From the NCBI RefSeq assembly GCF_900107375.1, contig NZ_FNPT01000010.1, forward strand, positions 62,001-126,000: DNA of 64,000 nt, written 5' to 3'. The number at the start of each line of letters is the position of its first letter. Position 1 is the stretch's first letter. Below the pieces are notes generated by a model, which did no database searches, was not told the origin of the DNA, and saw nothing but the letters and a program-made list of their open reading frames with translations. The stretch is from Lysobacter sp. yr284 (GTDB taxonomy: Bacteria; Pseudomonadota; Gammaproteobacteria; Xanthomonadales; Xanthomonadaceae). Shown in pieces: positions 42,356 to 53,592 of this stretch. The position numbers and the translations under genes were made by a program.

Positions 42356-45300
42356 TCATCGGGCGAGCTCCCGCAGTGCGGCCACCACCTCGGCGATGTG
42401 CTGCGAGGCGAACAGGCTGTGGTGGGTGCCGGCGACGACGCGCGCGGCCACCGTGCCGCGGGTGCGCGACGACCAGCCCCAATCGGCCGCGGCCTCGCGC
42501 GGGTGCCCCGCGTATTCGCTGACCCGCCCATCGCGCGCCCGGATCAGCGCCACGTCCGCGGACACGATGCCGGGCCGGTAGCTGCGGCAGGCGTTCACGA
42601 TCTGCGCGAACACCGGGTAGACATGATGCAGTTCCGTGGCGAGCAGGTCGGCGCCGGCGGTGTCTTCCCGGAACCAGTCCTGCAAGGTCGCCTCGTCGAC
42701 GGCGCCGGGAGGCGGGTCCGTCGGCGCGGGCGCATCCAGCACGATCAACTGCGCCACCGTTTCCCCCGCCGCTTCGAGTTGCGCGACCATCTCCAGCGCG
42801 ATCACCGCGCCCGACGACCATCCCAGCAGCGTGTACGGGCCCGGCGCCGCGGCGCGCACCTCGGCCACGTAGCGCTGCGCCAGCGCTTCGAGGGTGGCCG
42901 GCAGCGGCTCGCTCGCGGCGAGTCCGAAACTGGCGCGATCGAGATCGCGCGCCAGCTCGCGATAGGCGGCGACCGACCCGCCGGCCGGATGCACCATGAA
43001 CAACGCCGGCCCGGTTCCGGGGTGCAGCGGCACCAACGCGTTGGACAGCCGCTGCCCGGTCACCAGGCTGGCCAGGCGCGCGACGGTGCGCGACTCGATC
43101 AGCCCGCCGAGCGAAACTGCGATCTTGGCCTTCGAGCGAAGCGCAGCCACCGCGCGCAACGCGGTGAAGGATTGCCCGCCGAGGTTGAAGAAGTCGTCTT
43201 CGACGCCGATGGTTTCCACGCCCAGCACGTCTTTCCACACCGCGACGATCTGACGCTCGAGCTCGGTGCGCGGGGCGACGTACTCGGCGCCGGCCTCGGC
43301 GCTGGGTTCGGCCAGCGCGAGCAGCGCGGCGCGGTCGAGCTTTCCGTTGGAGGTGACGGGCAGGCTGGCGATCACCGTGATCTGCCCGGGAACCAGATAG
43401 CTCGGCAGCCGCTCGACCAGGCTGGCGCGGATGCGCTCGCCGTCGCCGGGGCTACCGCCTTCCTGAAGGACCACGAACGCGCGCAGTTGCTTTTGCCGGG
43501 CCTCGCCGGCCACGACGACGACGGCGTCCTTGACCCGCGGATCGGCGGCCAGCACGTGCTCGACTTCGCCGGGCTCGACTCGATGCCCCTGGATCTTGCA
43601 TTGCGCATCGATGCGCCCGATCAGCTCGATGTTGCCGTCGGGCAGCCGGCGGCCGAGATCGCCGGTGCGGTAGATCCGCTCGCCGGTGGCGCGGTGGGTC
43701 GCGAACGCCGCCGCGGTCTTGTCGGGATCGCCCCAATAGCCCTGCGCCAGGCCGACGCCGCCGATATGCAGTTGGCCCGTGGTCCAGGTCGGCGTTTGGT
43801 CGCCCTGCTCGTCCAGCACGTACCAGGGTTGGTTCGCCATCGGCCGGCCGTAGGGGATGCTGCGCCACTTCGGATCGACCGCATCGATGGGATGCCAGAT
43901 CGACCAGATCGACGCCTCGGTCGCGCCGCCGAGGCTGATCACTTTCGCATTCGGCGCGATCGCCTTGATGTCTTCGGGCAGCGACAGCGCGATCCAGTCG
44001 CCGGACAGCATCACGATGCGCAGCGCGGGCAGCTGCACGCCTTCGGCGCGCGCGACATCGACCAGCAGCTGCATCAACGCCGGCGCCGAATTCCACACCG
44101 TGACCTGCCGCTCGAGCATCGCCGCCAGCCACGCGTGCGGGGTGTGGTCGGCGGGATCGGGCAGGACCAGCGTCGCGCCCGCCATCGCCGCACCGAAGAT
44201 GTCGTAGACCGACAGGTCGAACGACAGCGACGACACCCCGAACAGCACGTCCTGCGCGACGATGCCGAGCTCGCTGTTGACGTCGAGGATCGTGTTGACC
44301 GGCCCGCGATGATCCAGCGCGACGCCCTTGGGTTGCCCGGTGGAGCCGGAGGTGTAGATGACGTACGCCAGCGCGGACGGGTCGAGGCCGCCCGGCAGTT
44401 CCACGCTGGCGCAGTCCGCGCTGGCGCTGGCTGCGGCGGCGCCGCGGACCTGGATAACCGGCACGCCCTGGCATTCGCCGGCGTCGGCGCCGAGGACGGC
44501 CGCTGCGCCGATGTCGCCGACCAGTTGCTCGATGCGCCGCTGCGGCCACGCCGGGTCGATCGGCACGTACGCGGCGCCTGCGAGCAGCGCCGCATGCACC
44601 GCGATCATCTGCGCAGTGCCCTTGGCCAGGACGATGGCGACGCGATCGCCCGGGCGGACGCCGTGGGCGCACAGCGCCTTCGCCAGGGCCTCGGCGGCCG
44701 CGGCCAGTTCGCCGTAGCTCAACGCATCGTCGCCGCAGACGACGGCCGCACGCTCGGGCGAAAGGCAGGCTGCGAGCGTCAGGCCGTCCGACAGGCGGCC
44801 CGCATGCAGCGGCCGCGTGGGGCCGGCTTGCGTCGGCGCCGCCGCGCTGTCGGGCGCTACCAGCGTCGTCGTCGCCAGCCATCCGTCCGGATCGTCGGCC
44901 AACCTGCGTATCAGCGCTTCGTGCGCAGCGCACAGCGCATCGATGAACCCCGCGGGGAACGCCGCCTCGACGACGTCCCAAATGATTTCGACGCGGCCGC
45001 CGCGAAGCGCGAAGAACTGGTGATCGAGCAACACCTGCGGCGTCGCCAGCTTGCTGTAGCCGAACGCTTCCTGCTCGCCTCCGGCCAAACCCGAGGAGAC
45101 CACGAACGGACACGCGGCGCGGCCTTGCGAACGGTGGCGGGTATTCAAGGCTTCGAGCACGTCGACGCCCGACCAATCGGTGCGCCCGAGGTCGCCGATG
45201 ATCGTCGCCTGCAGGCGGCGCGCGCGTTCCTGCAGCGACGCCGTCCCGCGCCAATCGAATTCGAGCGGATAGATCGCGCCGAGATTGCCCAGCACCGACT

Positions 45301-46192
45301 CGGCGCCGGGAATCCGCCTGAGCAGGCGGCGCGTGATCATCTGGTTGAGGATGAAATGGCGCGAGCCGCTGAAACGCGCGACGATTTCGCCGTACACCGC
45401 GAGCAACGCCGTCGTCGGGCTCATGCCGTGCAGCGTGGCGCCGGCGGTGAAAGCGCTCCAGGCCGCCGCGTCGAGCAGCAGACGGCGCCGGTTCAAGCCC
45501 GGGTTGCCGTGCAGGCGCGCGGTCGGCAGGTCGGGCGGTGCGGGCAGCGCCGCCACGCGCTCGGCCCAATAGGCGCGCGCGCGGTCGGCGGCCTCGTGCC
45601 GCTGCGCCAACGCGGAGGAAACCGCTTCGATGCTCACCGGGTCCGCGGGCAGTTCGATCTGCGGATTCGCGTAGTACTGCTCGATCTCGCAAAGCAGGCG
45701 CAGCCCCGACGACTGGTCGAGAAACAGGTTGCTGAAGTTGACGTGCAGCCGCACGTCGCTCTCGCCGTAGCGCGTGAGCTGGAAGTCGAGCCAGGGCCAG
45801 CGGTCCATCGGCAGCGGCTGATTCGCCATCCGCTGTCGAATCTGCAGCAGCCCTTGCGTGGTCGCCAGCTCGGAGCGCCCGCGCAGGTCCCAGACGGCCA
45901 CGTGCGGCGGCTGTACGTCGTCGACCTGGCGCAGCCGCAGATCCGGCGTCACCGCGACGATGTTGCGCCGGTGGCGCTCGATCACGCGAGCGATCGCGGA
46001 CACGAAGCGATCGATATCGAGGCCGGGGCGTTCCACCTCGAAATAGAGGTGCGGATGCAACGCGTACTCCATGCCGTCGGAAGCGCTCACGACGAGCAGG
46101 CGTTGCATGTCGGTCAGCGGGAAATCGGCGCGGGCGGGACTGACGTCCGGCACTGCGATGGTCCCGTCGTTCGAGGGCGGGCTCACTAGCAC
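42356..46192 (-). CDS. NRPS, Cy-A(Cys)-PCP-TE single module
   Basis: A 1278-aa synthetase. Residues about 20-440 are a heterocyclisation-type condensation domain (RQRMANQPLPMDRWP then FSNLFLDQSSG in place of DxxxxDxxS). About 475-890 are an adenylation domain with YTSGSTGQPKGV, FDLSVYDIFG, WNSAPALM, VMLSGDW and GGATEASIWS; the specificity residues read D-L-Y-N-M-S-L-I, close to the cysteine code DLYNLSLI. The PCP serine is in LGGQSFTAL (about 1000). The thioesterase has GWSSG (about 1123) and HHSLF. It starts with GTG and AAGGAG six bases upstream. The predicted reaction is condensation of an acyl chain with cysteine, cyclisation to a thiazoline and hydrolytic release. Confidence 0.9.
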   Translation of the reverse strand: MLVSPPSNDGTIAVPDVSPARADFPLTDMQRLLVVSASDGMEYALHPHLYFEVERPGLDIDRFVSAIARVIERHRRNIVAVTPDLRLRQVDDVQPPHVAVWDLRGRSELATTQGLLQIRQRMANQPLPMDRWPWLDFQLTRYGESDVRLHVNFSNLFLDQSSGLRLLCEIEQYYANPQIELPADPVSIEAVSSALAQRHEAADRARAYWAERVAALPAPPDLPTARLHGNPGLNRRRLLLDAAAWSAFTAGATLHGMSPTTALLAVYGEIVARFSGSRHFILNQMITRRLLRRIPGAESVLGNLGAIYPLEFDWRGTASLQERARRLQATIIGDLGRTDWSGVDVLEALNTRHRSQGRAACPFVVSSGLAGGEQEAFGYSKLATPQVLLDHQFFALRGGRVEIIWDVVEAAFPAGFIDALCAAHEALIRRLADDPDGWLATTTLVAPDSAAAPTQAGPTRPLHAGRLSDGLTLAACLSPERAAVVCGDDALSYGELAAAAEALAKALCAHGVRPGDRVAIVLAKGTAQMIAVHAALLAGAAYVPIDPAWPQRRIEQLVGDIGAAAVLGADAGECQGVPVIQVRGAAAASASADCASVELPGGLDPSALAYVIYTSGSTGQPKGVALDHRGPVNTILDVNSELGIVAQDVLFGVSSLSFDLSVYDIFGAAMAGATLVLPDPADHTPHAWLAAMLERQVTVWNSAPALMQLLVDVARAEGVQLPALRIVMLSGDWIALSLPEDIKAIAPNAKVISLGGATEASIWSIWHPIDAVDPKWRSIPYGRPMANQPWYVLDEQGDQTPTWTTGQLHIGGVGLAQGYWGDPDKTAAAFATHRATGERIYRTGDLGRRLPDGNIELIGRIDAQCKIQGHRVEPGEVEHVLAADPRVKDAVVVVAGEARQKQLRAFVVLQEGGSPGDGERIRASLVERLPSYLVPGQITVIASLPVTSNGKLDRAALLALAEPSAEAGAEYVAPRTELERQIVAVWKDVLGVETIGVEDDFFNLGGQSFTALRAVAALRSKAKIAVSLGGLIESRTVARLASLVTGQRLSNALVPLHPGTGPALFMVHPAGGSVAAYRELARDLDRASFGLAASEPLPATLEALAQRYVAEVRAAAPGPYTLLGWSSGAVIALEMVAQLEAAGETVAQLIVLDAPAPTDPPPGAVDEATLQDWFREDTAGADLLATELHHVYPVFAQIVNACRSYRPGIVSADVALIRARDGRVSEYAGHPREAAADWGWSSRTRGTVAARVVAGTHHSLFASQHIAEVVAALRELAR

Positions 46193-46517
46193 GGGTTCTC
46201 CTTACCCTATACCTGTTTCGTCCTTCGGCCGGACACTACATTGGCGCCTACAGGGCGTCAACCGAGCACATAAGTCGTCGAGAATCCTCGCGCTGCGCCT
46301 GGAAAAAAGCAGGACGCTGCCCAGAATGACGCTTAATTACATTTTCTCGTCTCGCGTTCCGCGATTCGCGCCGGCGCCCCTGTCAGACACGGAAAAACCG
46401 GCCGCGACCGGTCGGCGATGGCCCCATCGAGGGCAGGCAGGAACGACCGCGGCCGGTATCTACACCCGCCCCATCGCCCTGGCCGGTGCGTGCCCTTGCG
46501 CGGAACGCCGGAGCCGA
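46193..46517. promoter_or_regulatory. NRPS promoter region
   Basis: On the reverse strand TTGACG (46263-46258) and TAGTGT (46240-46235) are 17 bases apart, giving a leader of about 36 bases to the GTG at 46192. The match is moderate (5/6 and 3/6). The rest of the gap shows no gene. Confidence 0.45.
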
Positions 46518-47426
46518 TCACCCGCGGGCCGGCGCGCCGTCGTCGAGAAAAAAATCCGCGGCCGCGGCGAACACCCGCTGCGGGTCTTCCAGTTGCGGAA
46601 AGTGGCCGACATCGTCCAGCACCACGACATCGGCGTGCGGGACGAGTTCGCGATAGCGTTCGCACATGTGCAGCCCGCTGACCGGATCGAGCGCGCCGCA
46701 GACCAGGCGCACCGGCATCCGCGCGGTTTGCAGCGCGCCGACCCAGCGCGAACGTTCGCGCCGGCGCTCGGCCATGTACCCGAGCAGCGACGGCACCGCA
46801 TGCAGGCCTTGTTCGTGCTGCAGCAGCGCCCAGTACTCGTCGACCCCCGCCTCGCCGAGCGGCCGCGTCGGCGAGAACAAGGCGTTGAGGCTGCGCGCGA
46901 AACTGCGCCGGCTCATCAGCCCGACCAATCCGGGCCCGAGCGGCGATGCGAGCAATCGCTGGATCAGCCGCGCCCGATGGGTTTCCGGAAACAGGCCGCC
47001 GTTGAGCAGGCACAGGCGAACGATGCGCAGCGCGGCGTTCGCGTCGCCCTGGCCGCTCCGGGCGAGCAGTTCTTGCGCGACCGTGTCGCCGTAATCGTGG
47101 GCGAGCACGAACGCGGCGTCCCAGCCGTAATGATGCGCGACCGCTTCGGCCAGGTCGGCCTGCTCGCGCACCCGGTAGCCGTGGCCGCGCGGTTTGGCGG
47201 AAAAGCCCAGGCCCAGCAGATCGAAGGCGAGCACCTCGAAGCGCGAGGTCAGCATCGGCCACATCGGCGCCCAGTCCAGGCTGCTGGTCGGGAAACCGTG
47301 GATCAACAACAGCCGCGGCCCCGCGCCCGCGCGGCGGCAGTAGATGCGCCGGCCGCGCACGAGGATGAATTCGCCGGCGTCCCGCCACGCGCGCAACGCG
47401 GGAAAGCCATCGATGGCTGTTCGCAT
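46518..47426 (-). CDS. Alpha/beta hydrolase, epoxide hydrolase/dehalogenase type
   Basis: A 302-aa hydrolase. LLIHGFPTSSLDW is the oxyanion region, LAHDYGDTV puts an aspartate (about 110) in the nucleophile position as in epoxide hydrolases and haloalkane dehalogenases, LVCGALDPVSG has the acid and DVGHFPQLEDP the histidine. The ATG at 47426 starts a natural N terminus (MRTAIDGFPALRAW); a longer frame is open. It lies upstream of the NRPS in the same direction but with a separate promoter gap. It may open an epoxide or be unrelated housekeeping. Confidence 0.82.
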   Translation of the reverse strand: MRTAIDGFPALRAWRDAGEFILVRGRRIYCRRAGAGPRLLLIHGFPTSSLDWAPMWPMLTSRFEVLAFDLLGLGFSAKPRGHGYRVREQADLAEAVAHHYGWDAAFVLAHDYGDTVAQELLARSGQGDANAALRIVRLCLLNGGLFPETHRARLIQRLLASPLGPGLVGLMSRRSFARSLNALFSPTRPLGEAGVDEYWALLQHEQGLHAVPSLLGYMAERRRERSRWVGALQTARMPVRLVCGALDPVSGLHMCERYRELVPHADVVVLDDVGHFPQLEDPQRVFAAAADFFLDDGAPARG

Positions 47427-47527
47427 ACCCGATGCCCCGATGCGATGATCCTGGCGGAGTATAGACCGCACCCCGTCCGAGACCGCCCCACGGGGCGCAC
47501 GCTTTCGCTTCACTCCCGAGCCTTCCG

Positions 47528-48358
47528 ATGAGCGCCGCAGACCGCCCGCACGACCACGACACCCCCTGGTATTTCGAACCGCTCGGCGAGCTGCGTTTCG
47601 CGCCCAGCGCCCATGTCGGCGGCGGCTGGAACCCGCGCGAGCAGCACATCGCGCCGGCGTTCGGCTTGCTGACGCATCTGATCGAGCGCGATCGCGACCG
47701 ACGCCGCGACGACGGCCTCGTCCTCGGCCGGCTGTGCTTCGATATTCACGGCGTGCTGCCGATGGCGCCGTTCGAGGTCGAGCTGGAGGTGATCCGGCCC
47801 GGCCGGACCATCGAACTGGTGGAAGCGCGCATCGTGCACGGCGGGCGCACCGCGGTGGTGCTGCACGCGTGGTGGCTGGCCCGGACCGACACCGCCGGCC
47901 TGGCCGGAACGCCGCAACCGCCGCTTCCTGCGCCCGAGCGACTGCCGCCGTGGGACTTCGGCAGCGTGTGGCCGGGCGGCTTCGTGCGCAGCGTGCGCGC
48001 GCGGCGACGCGAGCAGGCGCCGGGGCGCTGCGCGTTCTGGGTCGATACCGACATCGCGTTGCTGCAGGGCGAAACCGTCAGCCCGACGGCGCGGCTGATG
48101 GGGCTGGTCGACATCGCCAACGGCGCGACGCCGCGGGTCGCGCCGGAGCAAGCGGTATTTCCGAATCTCGACCTCACCGCGCACCTGTTGCGCGCACCGG
48201 TCGGCGGGTGGATCGGGTTCGATACCTCGGTCAGCTTCGGGCCCGACGGGATCGGGCTGACGCACAGCTGGGTCCACGACCGCGAGGGGCTGGTGGGAAC
48301 GGTCAGCCAGTGCCTGACGGTGCGGCCGGTGGCCATGCCGCCGGGCCGCTCCCTGTAG
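47528..48358 (+). CDS. Acyl-CoA thioesterase, TesB-like double hot-dog
   Basis: A 276-aa two-domain hot-dog thioesterase. The N-terminal domain has GGGWNPREQHIAPAFGLLTH and FEVELEVIRPGRTIELVEAR; the C-terminal domain has ALLQGETVSPTARLMGLVDI and GWIGFDTSVSFGPDGIGL. The family hydrolyses acyl-CoA. It is divergent from the hydrolase (101-base gap) and could edit or release acyl chains for the neighbouring cluster; that link is only positional. Confidence 0.8.
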   Translation: MSAADRPHDHDTPWYFEPLGELRFAPSAHVGGGWNPREQHIAPAFGLLTHLIERDRDRRRDDGLVLGRLCFDIHGVLPMAPFEVELEVIRPGRTIELVEARIVHGGRTAVVLHAWWLARTDTAGLAGTPQPPLPAPERLPPWDFGSVWPGGFVRSVRARRREQAPGRCAFWVDTDIALLQGETVSPTARLMGLVDIANGATPRVAPEQAVFPNLDLTAHLLRAPVGGWIGFDTSVSFGPDGIGLTHSWVHDREGLVGTVSQCLTVRPVAMPPGRSL

Positions 48359-48443
48359 GCGCGGCGCAAGCCGCGACCGCGAATCCCGGTTTGCGGCGCG
48401 AGCGGGTCGCCCTGCGGTCGCGGCTAGCGCCGCGCCTACAGGG
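48351..48443. repeat. REP-like inverted repeat between convergent genes
   Basis: Two 30-base arms (48351-48380 and 48414-48443) match with one mismatch around a 33-base centre. The arm core TGTAGGCGCGGCGCAAGC matches the element at 1201-1265. The left arm overlaps the last codons of the thioesterase gene, and the right arm ends two bases before the proA stop, so it may act as a bidirectional terminator. Confidence 0.85.
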
Positions 48444-48445
48444 GT

Positions 48446-49722
<1,277 letters not shown>

Positions 49723-49726
<4 letters not shown>

Positions 49727-50940
49727 GGCGTTGCCTCGTTCTTGCCCGACAGGTGGGTCGCAGGTTCGATTCCTGTTTCCGGAACCGCGGTTGCGAAGGC
49801 CGCTTTGTCGCCCAGCATCACCAGATCGTCGCGATGCACCACCGATTCGCCATAACGGAAGCCGAGCACGGCTTCGATGTCGCGGCTGTGCCGGCCCTTG
49901 ATCCGTCCCAGTTCGGCCGAGTTGTACTGCACCAGGCCGCGGCCGACCGCTTCGCCGCCTTCGGCCACGCGCAGTTCGACCACGTCGCCGCGGCGGAATT
50001 CGCCCTCCACCGCGACCACGCCGCCGGGCAGCAGCGAGGCGCCGCGTACGCGCAGCGCGTTGGCGGCGCCGGCGTCGATGCGCAGGCCGCCGCTGGCGGG
50101 CGCGTGGCGCAGCCATTGCTTGCGCGCGCGCAGGCGGTCGCTCTGCGCGGGCACCAGGGTGCCGTGCAGGGTGCCGCCGGCCAGGGCGTCGACGACATCG
50201 CCGTCGCGCCCGCAGAACAGCGCGGTGGCGATGCCGGCGGTGGCGGCCTTGGCCGCGGCTTCGAGCTTGGTGCGCATGCCGCCGGTGCCGAGCGCGCCGG
50301 CGCCGCCGCTGGCGGCGAGCAGCAGTTCGGGGGTGACCGCGACGACGCGTTCGATCGGGCGCGCGCTCGGGTCGCGCTGCGGGTGGCCGCTGTACAGGCC
50401 GCCGATGTCGGTGGCGATCAGCAGCAGGTCGGCGTCGACCAGCGAGGCCACCGCGGCGGCGAGGTTGTCGTTGTCGCCGAGCTTGAGCTCGTCGACGGCG
50501 ACGGTGTCGTTTTCGTTGATCACCGGCAGCGCGCCCAGGCGCAACAGCTCGCGCAGCGAGGCGCGGGCGTTGAGGTAGCGGCGGCGGTTGCGCAGGTCGT
50601 CGTGGGTCAGCAGCACCTGCGCCACCGGCACGCTCGACAATTGCTGCCAGAACGCGATCAGCGAGGCCTGGCCGAGCGAGGCCAGCGCCTGCCGCAGCAC
50701 CAGCCCGTCGCCGCCGGCCTTGATCCGGCTGCGCCCGGCGGCGACCGCGCCGGACGAGACCAACACCACTTCGCGCTGCTGTTCGCGCGCGCTTTCGATG
50801 AAACGCGCCAGGCCCGCGGCATGGCGCGGGTCGAGCCCACCGCCGTCGAACCCGGCCAGCAGGCTGCTGCCGACCTTGAGCACGGCGCGGCGCCAGTTCG
50901 GCAAAGGCTGCGCAGCGAAGTCCTTTGCCGTGGCGCTCAT
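49723..50940 (-). CDS. proB: Glutamate 5-kinase, with an unusual C-terminal tail
   Basis: 405 aa. ProB phosphorylates glutamate. The amino-acid kinase domain shows [38 protein letters not shown] and [13 protein letters not shown]; the PUA domain occupies about 290-380. The last ~20 residues ([20 protein letters not shown]) do not resemble the usual ProB end and are encoded opposite a tRNA-like 3' half at 49748-49786. The start overlaps the argH stop by four bases (ATGA). Confidence 0.93.
49748..49786 (+). other. tRNA 3'-half-like fragment inside the 3' end of proB
   Basis: On the plus strand a variable-loop-like AGGTGGGTC leads into a T arm (GCAGG, loop TTCGATT, CCTGT), then a seven-base acceptor-like strand and ACC. 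The matching 5' half (acceptor, D arm, anticodon arm) is not found upstream, so this is not a complete tRNA gene. It could be a scar from integration of a mobile element or a chance likeness. Confidence 0.4.
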
Positions 50941-52226
50941 GCGAGGTCCTTCAAACGCGCTTGCAGCACGTCAAGGCGCAGGTCGGCGGCGGCGCCGGGC
51001 GAGACGCGCGCGGCCAGGCTCGCTTCCGGGTCGCCCTGGGCCCAGCGCGCCGGGTCGGCGGCCTGCTTGTAGGCGTCGCGGAACGGCAGGCCCTGGCGGG
51101 CCAGATCGACGGCGAGGTCGGTGGCGTACATCGACGGATCGAGCGCGGCGCGCAGCGCCTGCGGCTTCCACTCCAGGTTGCGCAGCAGGTCCGGCAGCAG
51201 TTCCAGCGCGCCCAGGCCGCGGCCGAAGGCGTGGAAGATCGCGCCCTTGGAGAACTGCAGGTCGCGGTGATAGCCCGAGGGCAGCGACAGCAGGTTCTCG
51301 ATCTCGGTGCGCGCGGCGGCGACGGCGGCGTAGCTGGCGCGCATCAGTTCGATCACGTCGGGGTTGCGCTTGTTCGGCATGATCGAGCTGCCGGTGGTGT
51401 ATTCGGCCGGCAGCGCGACGAAGCCGAATTCGGCGCTGGTGAACAGGCTCAGGTCCCAGGCCAAGCGGCGCAGGTCGAGCAAGGCCGTCGCCAGCGCGTC
51501 GATCGCGCCGAGTTCGAACTTGCCGCGCGACAGCTGCGCGTAGGCCGCGGCCACCTGCATGCGGCCGAAGCCGAGCGCGGCGGTGGTGTGGTCGCGCGCC
51601 AGCGGCAGGTTGACGCCGTAGCCGGCGGCGCTGCCGAGCGGGTTGGCATCGACCCATTCCAGCGACTGCCGCGCGCGCACCGCGTTGTCGATGAAGCCTT
51701 CGGCCCAGGCCGCCCACCACATGCCGGCGCTGGACACCACCGCGCGCTGCAGATGGGTGTAGCCCGGCATCGGCAGGTCGCGTTCGGCGCCGGCGCGCGC
51801 CAGCGCGACCTCGGCGGTCTCCACGCACAGCGCGTAGACGCGCGCGAGCCGGTCCTTGAGCCACAGCCGGGTGGCGACCAGGATCTGGTCGTTGCGGCTG
51901 CGGCCGGTGTGGATCTTGCGGCCGGCGTCGCCCAGGCGCTCGATCAGGCGGCCTTCGATCGCGGAGTGGCCGTCCTCGAAGCGTTCGTCGAGGACGAAGC
52001 GGCCGGCCTGGAAGTCCTCGGCCAGCGCGTCGAGCTCGCGCGAGAGGCCGTCGAGCTCCTCGGCGCTGAGGATGCCGATCTGCTGCAGGCCCTGCGCATG
52101 CGCGCGGCTGGCCTGGATGTCGAACACGAAGAACTCGCGGTCGAGGATCACGTCCTCGCCGGCGAGGAAGTTCTGGATGCGCGCGTCGACCTTGACGCCG
52201 GGTTTTTGCCAAAGCAGATCGGACAT
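50937..52226 (-). CDS. argH: Argininosuccinate lyase
   Basis: 429 aa. ArgH splits argininosuccinate into arginine and fumarate. Visible are [33 protein letters not shown] and the fumarase/lyase signature [12 protein letters not shown] (about 281). It is slightly shorter at the C terminus than the E. coli enzyme. The start is an ATG at 52226, 34 bases from the upstream proS stop. The 3' end overlaps proB, joining the arginine and proline parts of the operon. Confidence 0.96.
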   Translation of the reverse strand: MSDLLWQKPGVKVDARIQNFLAGEDVILDREFFVFDIQASRAHAQGLQQIGILSAEELDGLSRELDALAEDFQAGRFVLDERFEDGHSAIEGRLIERLGDAGRKIHTGRSRNDQILVATRLWLKDRLARVYALCVETAEVALARAGAERDLPMPGYTHLQRAVVSSAGMWWAAWAEGFIDNAVRARQSLEWVDANPLGSAAGYGVNLPLARDHTTAALGFGRMQVAAAYAQLSRGKFELGAIDALATALLDLRRLAWDLSLFTSAEFGFVALPAEYTTGSSIMPNKRNPDVIELMRASYAAVAAARTEIENLLSLPSGYHRDLQFSKGAIFHAFGRGLGALELLPDLLRNLEWKPQALRAALDPSMYATDLAVDLARQGLPFRDAYKQAADPARWAQGDPEASLAARVSPGAAADLRLDVLQARLKDLA

Positions 52227-52260
52227 GGGGGCGTTCGCTCGGATGCGGTCTGGAGAAGGA

Positions 52261-53592
52261 TCAGGAAGGAAGGTGGTTGGCGATGTGGGCGACGGCGTCG
52301 TGCGGCGCCAGCGTCAGCCGCTCGCCGGTGGCGCGGCGCTTGAGCTCGACCGTGCCCTGCGCCAGGCCGCGGCGGCCGACGATCAGCTGCCACGGCAGGC
52401 CGAGCAGGTCCATGCGCGCGAACTTCACCCCGGGGCGCTCGTCGGTGTCGTCGTGCAGCGCGTCCAGGCCCATCGCTTCCAGCGAGTCCTGCACGCCGGC
52501 GCAGACCGCGTCGATCTGCGCATCGCCCGGGTCGAGGTCGACGATGCCGACGTTGAACGGCGCCACCGCGTCGGGCCATACGATGCCGGCGGCGTCGTGC
52601 CCGGCCTCGATGATCGCGCCGAGCAACCGCGACACGCCGATGCCGTAGGAGCCGCCGTGGACGGGCTTGTCGCCGCCGTCGGCGCCGGTCACCAGCGCCT
52701 TCATCGGCGCCGAGTACTTGGTGCCGAAGTAGAACACTTGGCCGACTTCGATGCCGCGGGTCTGCAGGCGGCGTTCGGCCGGCACTTCGCGCTCGAAGCG
52801 CTCGAAGTCGTGCACGTCCTCGGTGGCGGCGTACGGCGCGGTCCATTGCTGGACGATCGGGTCGAGGTCGCCGTCGTAATCGACGCCGGCGCCCGGGATC
52901 GGCAGGTCGAGCACGGCCTGGTCGCAGTACACCGCCGATTCGCCGGTCTGCGCCAGCACCAGGAACTCGTGCGAGAGATCGCCGCCGATGGGGCCGGTCT
53001 CGGCGCGCATCGGGATCGCGCGGATGCCCATGCGGGCGAAGGTGCGCAGGTAGGCGACGAACATGCGCTGGTAGGAGCGGCGCGCGGCGGCTTCGTCGAT
53101 GTCGAACGAGTACGCGTCCTTCATCAGGAACTCGCGCCCGCGCATCACCCCGAAGCGCGGGCGCTGTTCGTCGCGGAACTTCCACTGCACGTGGTAGAGG
53201 TTCATCGGCAGCGCGCGATAGCTCTTGACGTTGGCGCGGAAGATCGCGGTGACCATGTCCTCGTTGGTGGGCCCGTACAGCAGCTCGCGCTCGTGGCGGT
53301 CGCGGATGCGCAGCATTTCCGGGCCGTAGGCGTCGTAGCGGCCGCTTTCGCGCCACAGGTCGGCCAGCTGCAGGGTCGGCATCAGCAGTTCCAGCGCGCC
53401 GGCGCGGTTCATTTCCTCGCGCACGATGGCTTCGATCTTGCGCAATGTGCGCAGGCCGGCCGGCAGCCACGAGTAGATGCCGGCGGCTTCCTGGCGGATC
53501 AGGCCGGCGCGCAGCATCAGGCGGTGCGAGGCGATCTGCGCCTCGGCGGGGTTTTCCTTCAGGGTGGGCAGCAGATAACGCGACAGACGCAT
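52261..53592 (-). CDS. proS: Prolyl-tRNA synthetase, short form without editing domain
   Basis: 443 aa. Class II synthetase motifs are clear: motif 1 region ([20 protein letters not shown]), motif 2 ([20 protein letters not shown]) and motif 3 ([14 protein letters not shown]), followed by the anticodon-binding domain. The usual gammaproteobacterial enzyme is about 570 aa, with a 180-residue editing insertion (INS) between motifs 2 and 3. Here only a short stretch separates them, the layout known from alphaproteobacterial enzymes. The ATG at 53592 begins [14 protein letters not shown], the family N terminus. It lies between argC and argH in the operon. Confidence 0.92.
   Translation of the reverse strand: MRLSRYLLPTLKENPAEAQIASHRLMLRAGLIRQEAAGIYSWLPAGLRTLRKIEAIVREEMNRAGALELLMPTLQLADLWRESGRYDAYGPEMLRIRDRHERELLYGPTNEDMVTAIFRANVKSYRALPMNLYHVQWKFRDEQRPRFGVMRGREFLMKDAYSFDIDEAAARRSYQRMFVAYLRTFARMGIRAIPMRAETGPIGGDLSHEFLVLAQTGESAVYCDQAVLDLPIPGAGVDYDGDLDPIVQQWTAPYAATEDVHDFERFEREVPAERRLQTRGIEVGQVFYFGTKYSAPMKALVTGADGGDKPVHGGSYGIGVSRLLGAIIEAGHDAAGIVWPDAVAPFNVGIVDLDPGDAQIDAVCAGVQDSLEAMGLDALHDDTDERPGVKFARMDLLGLPWQLIVGRRGLAQGTVELKRRATGERLTLAPHDAVAHIANHLPS

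Noticed and set aside
49748-49786. A complete tRNA gene at the 3' end of proB
   Set aside because: Only the T arm and 3' acceptor-like strand are present; no D arm, anticodon arm or pairing 5' acceptor was found upstream.
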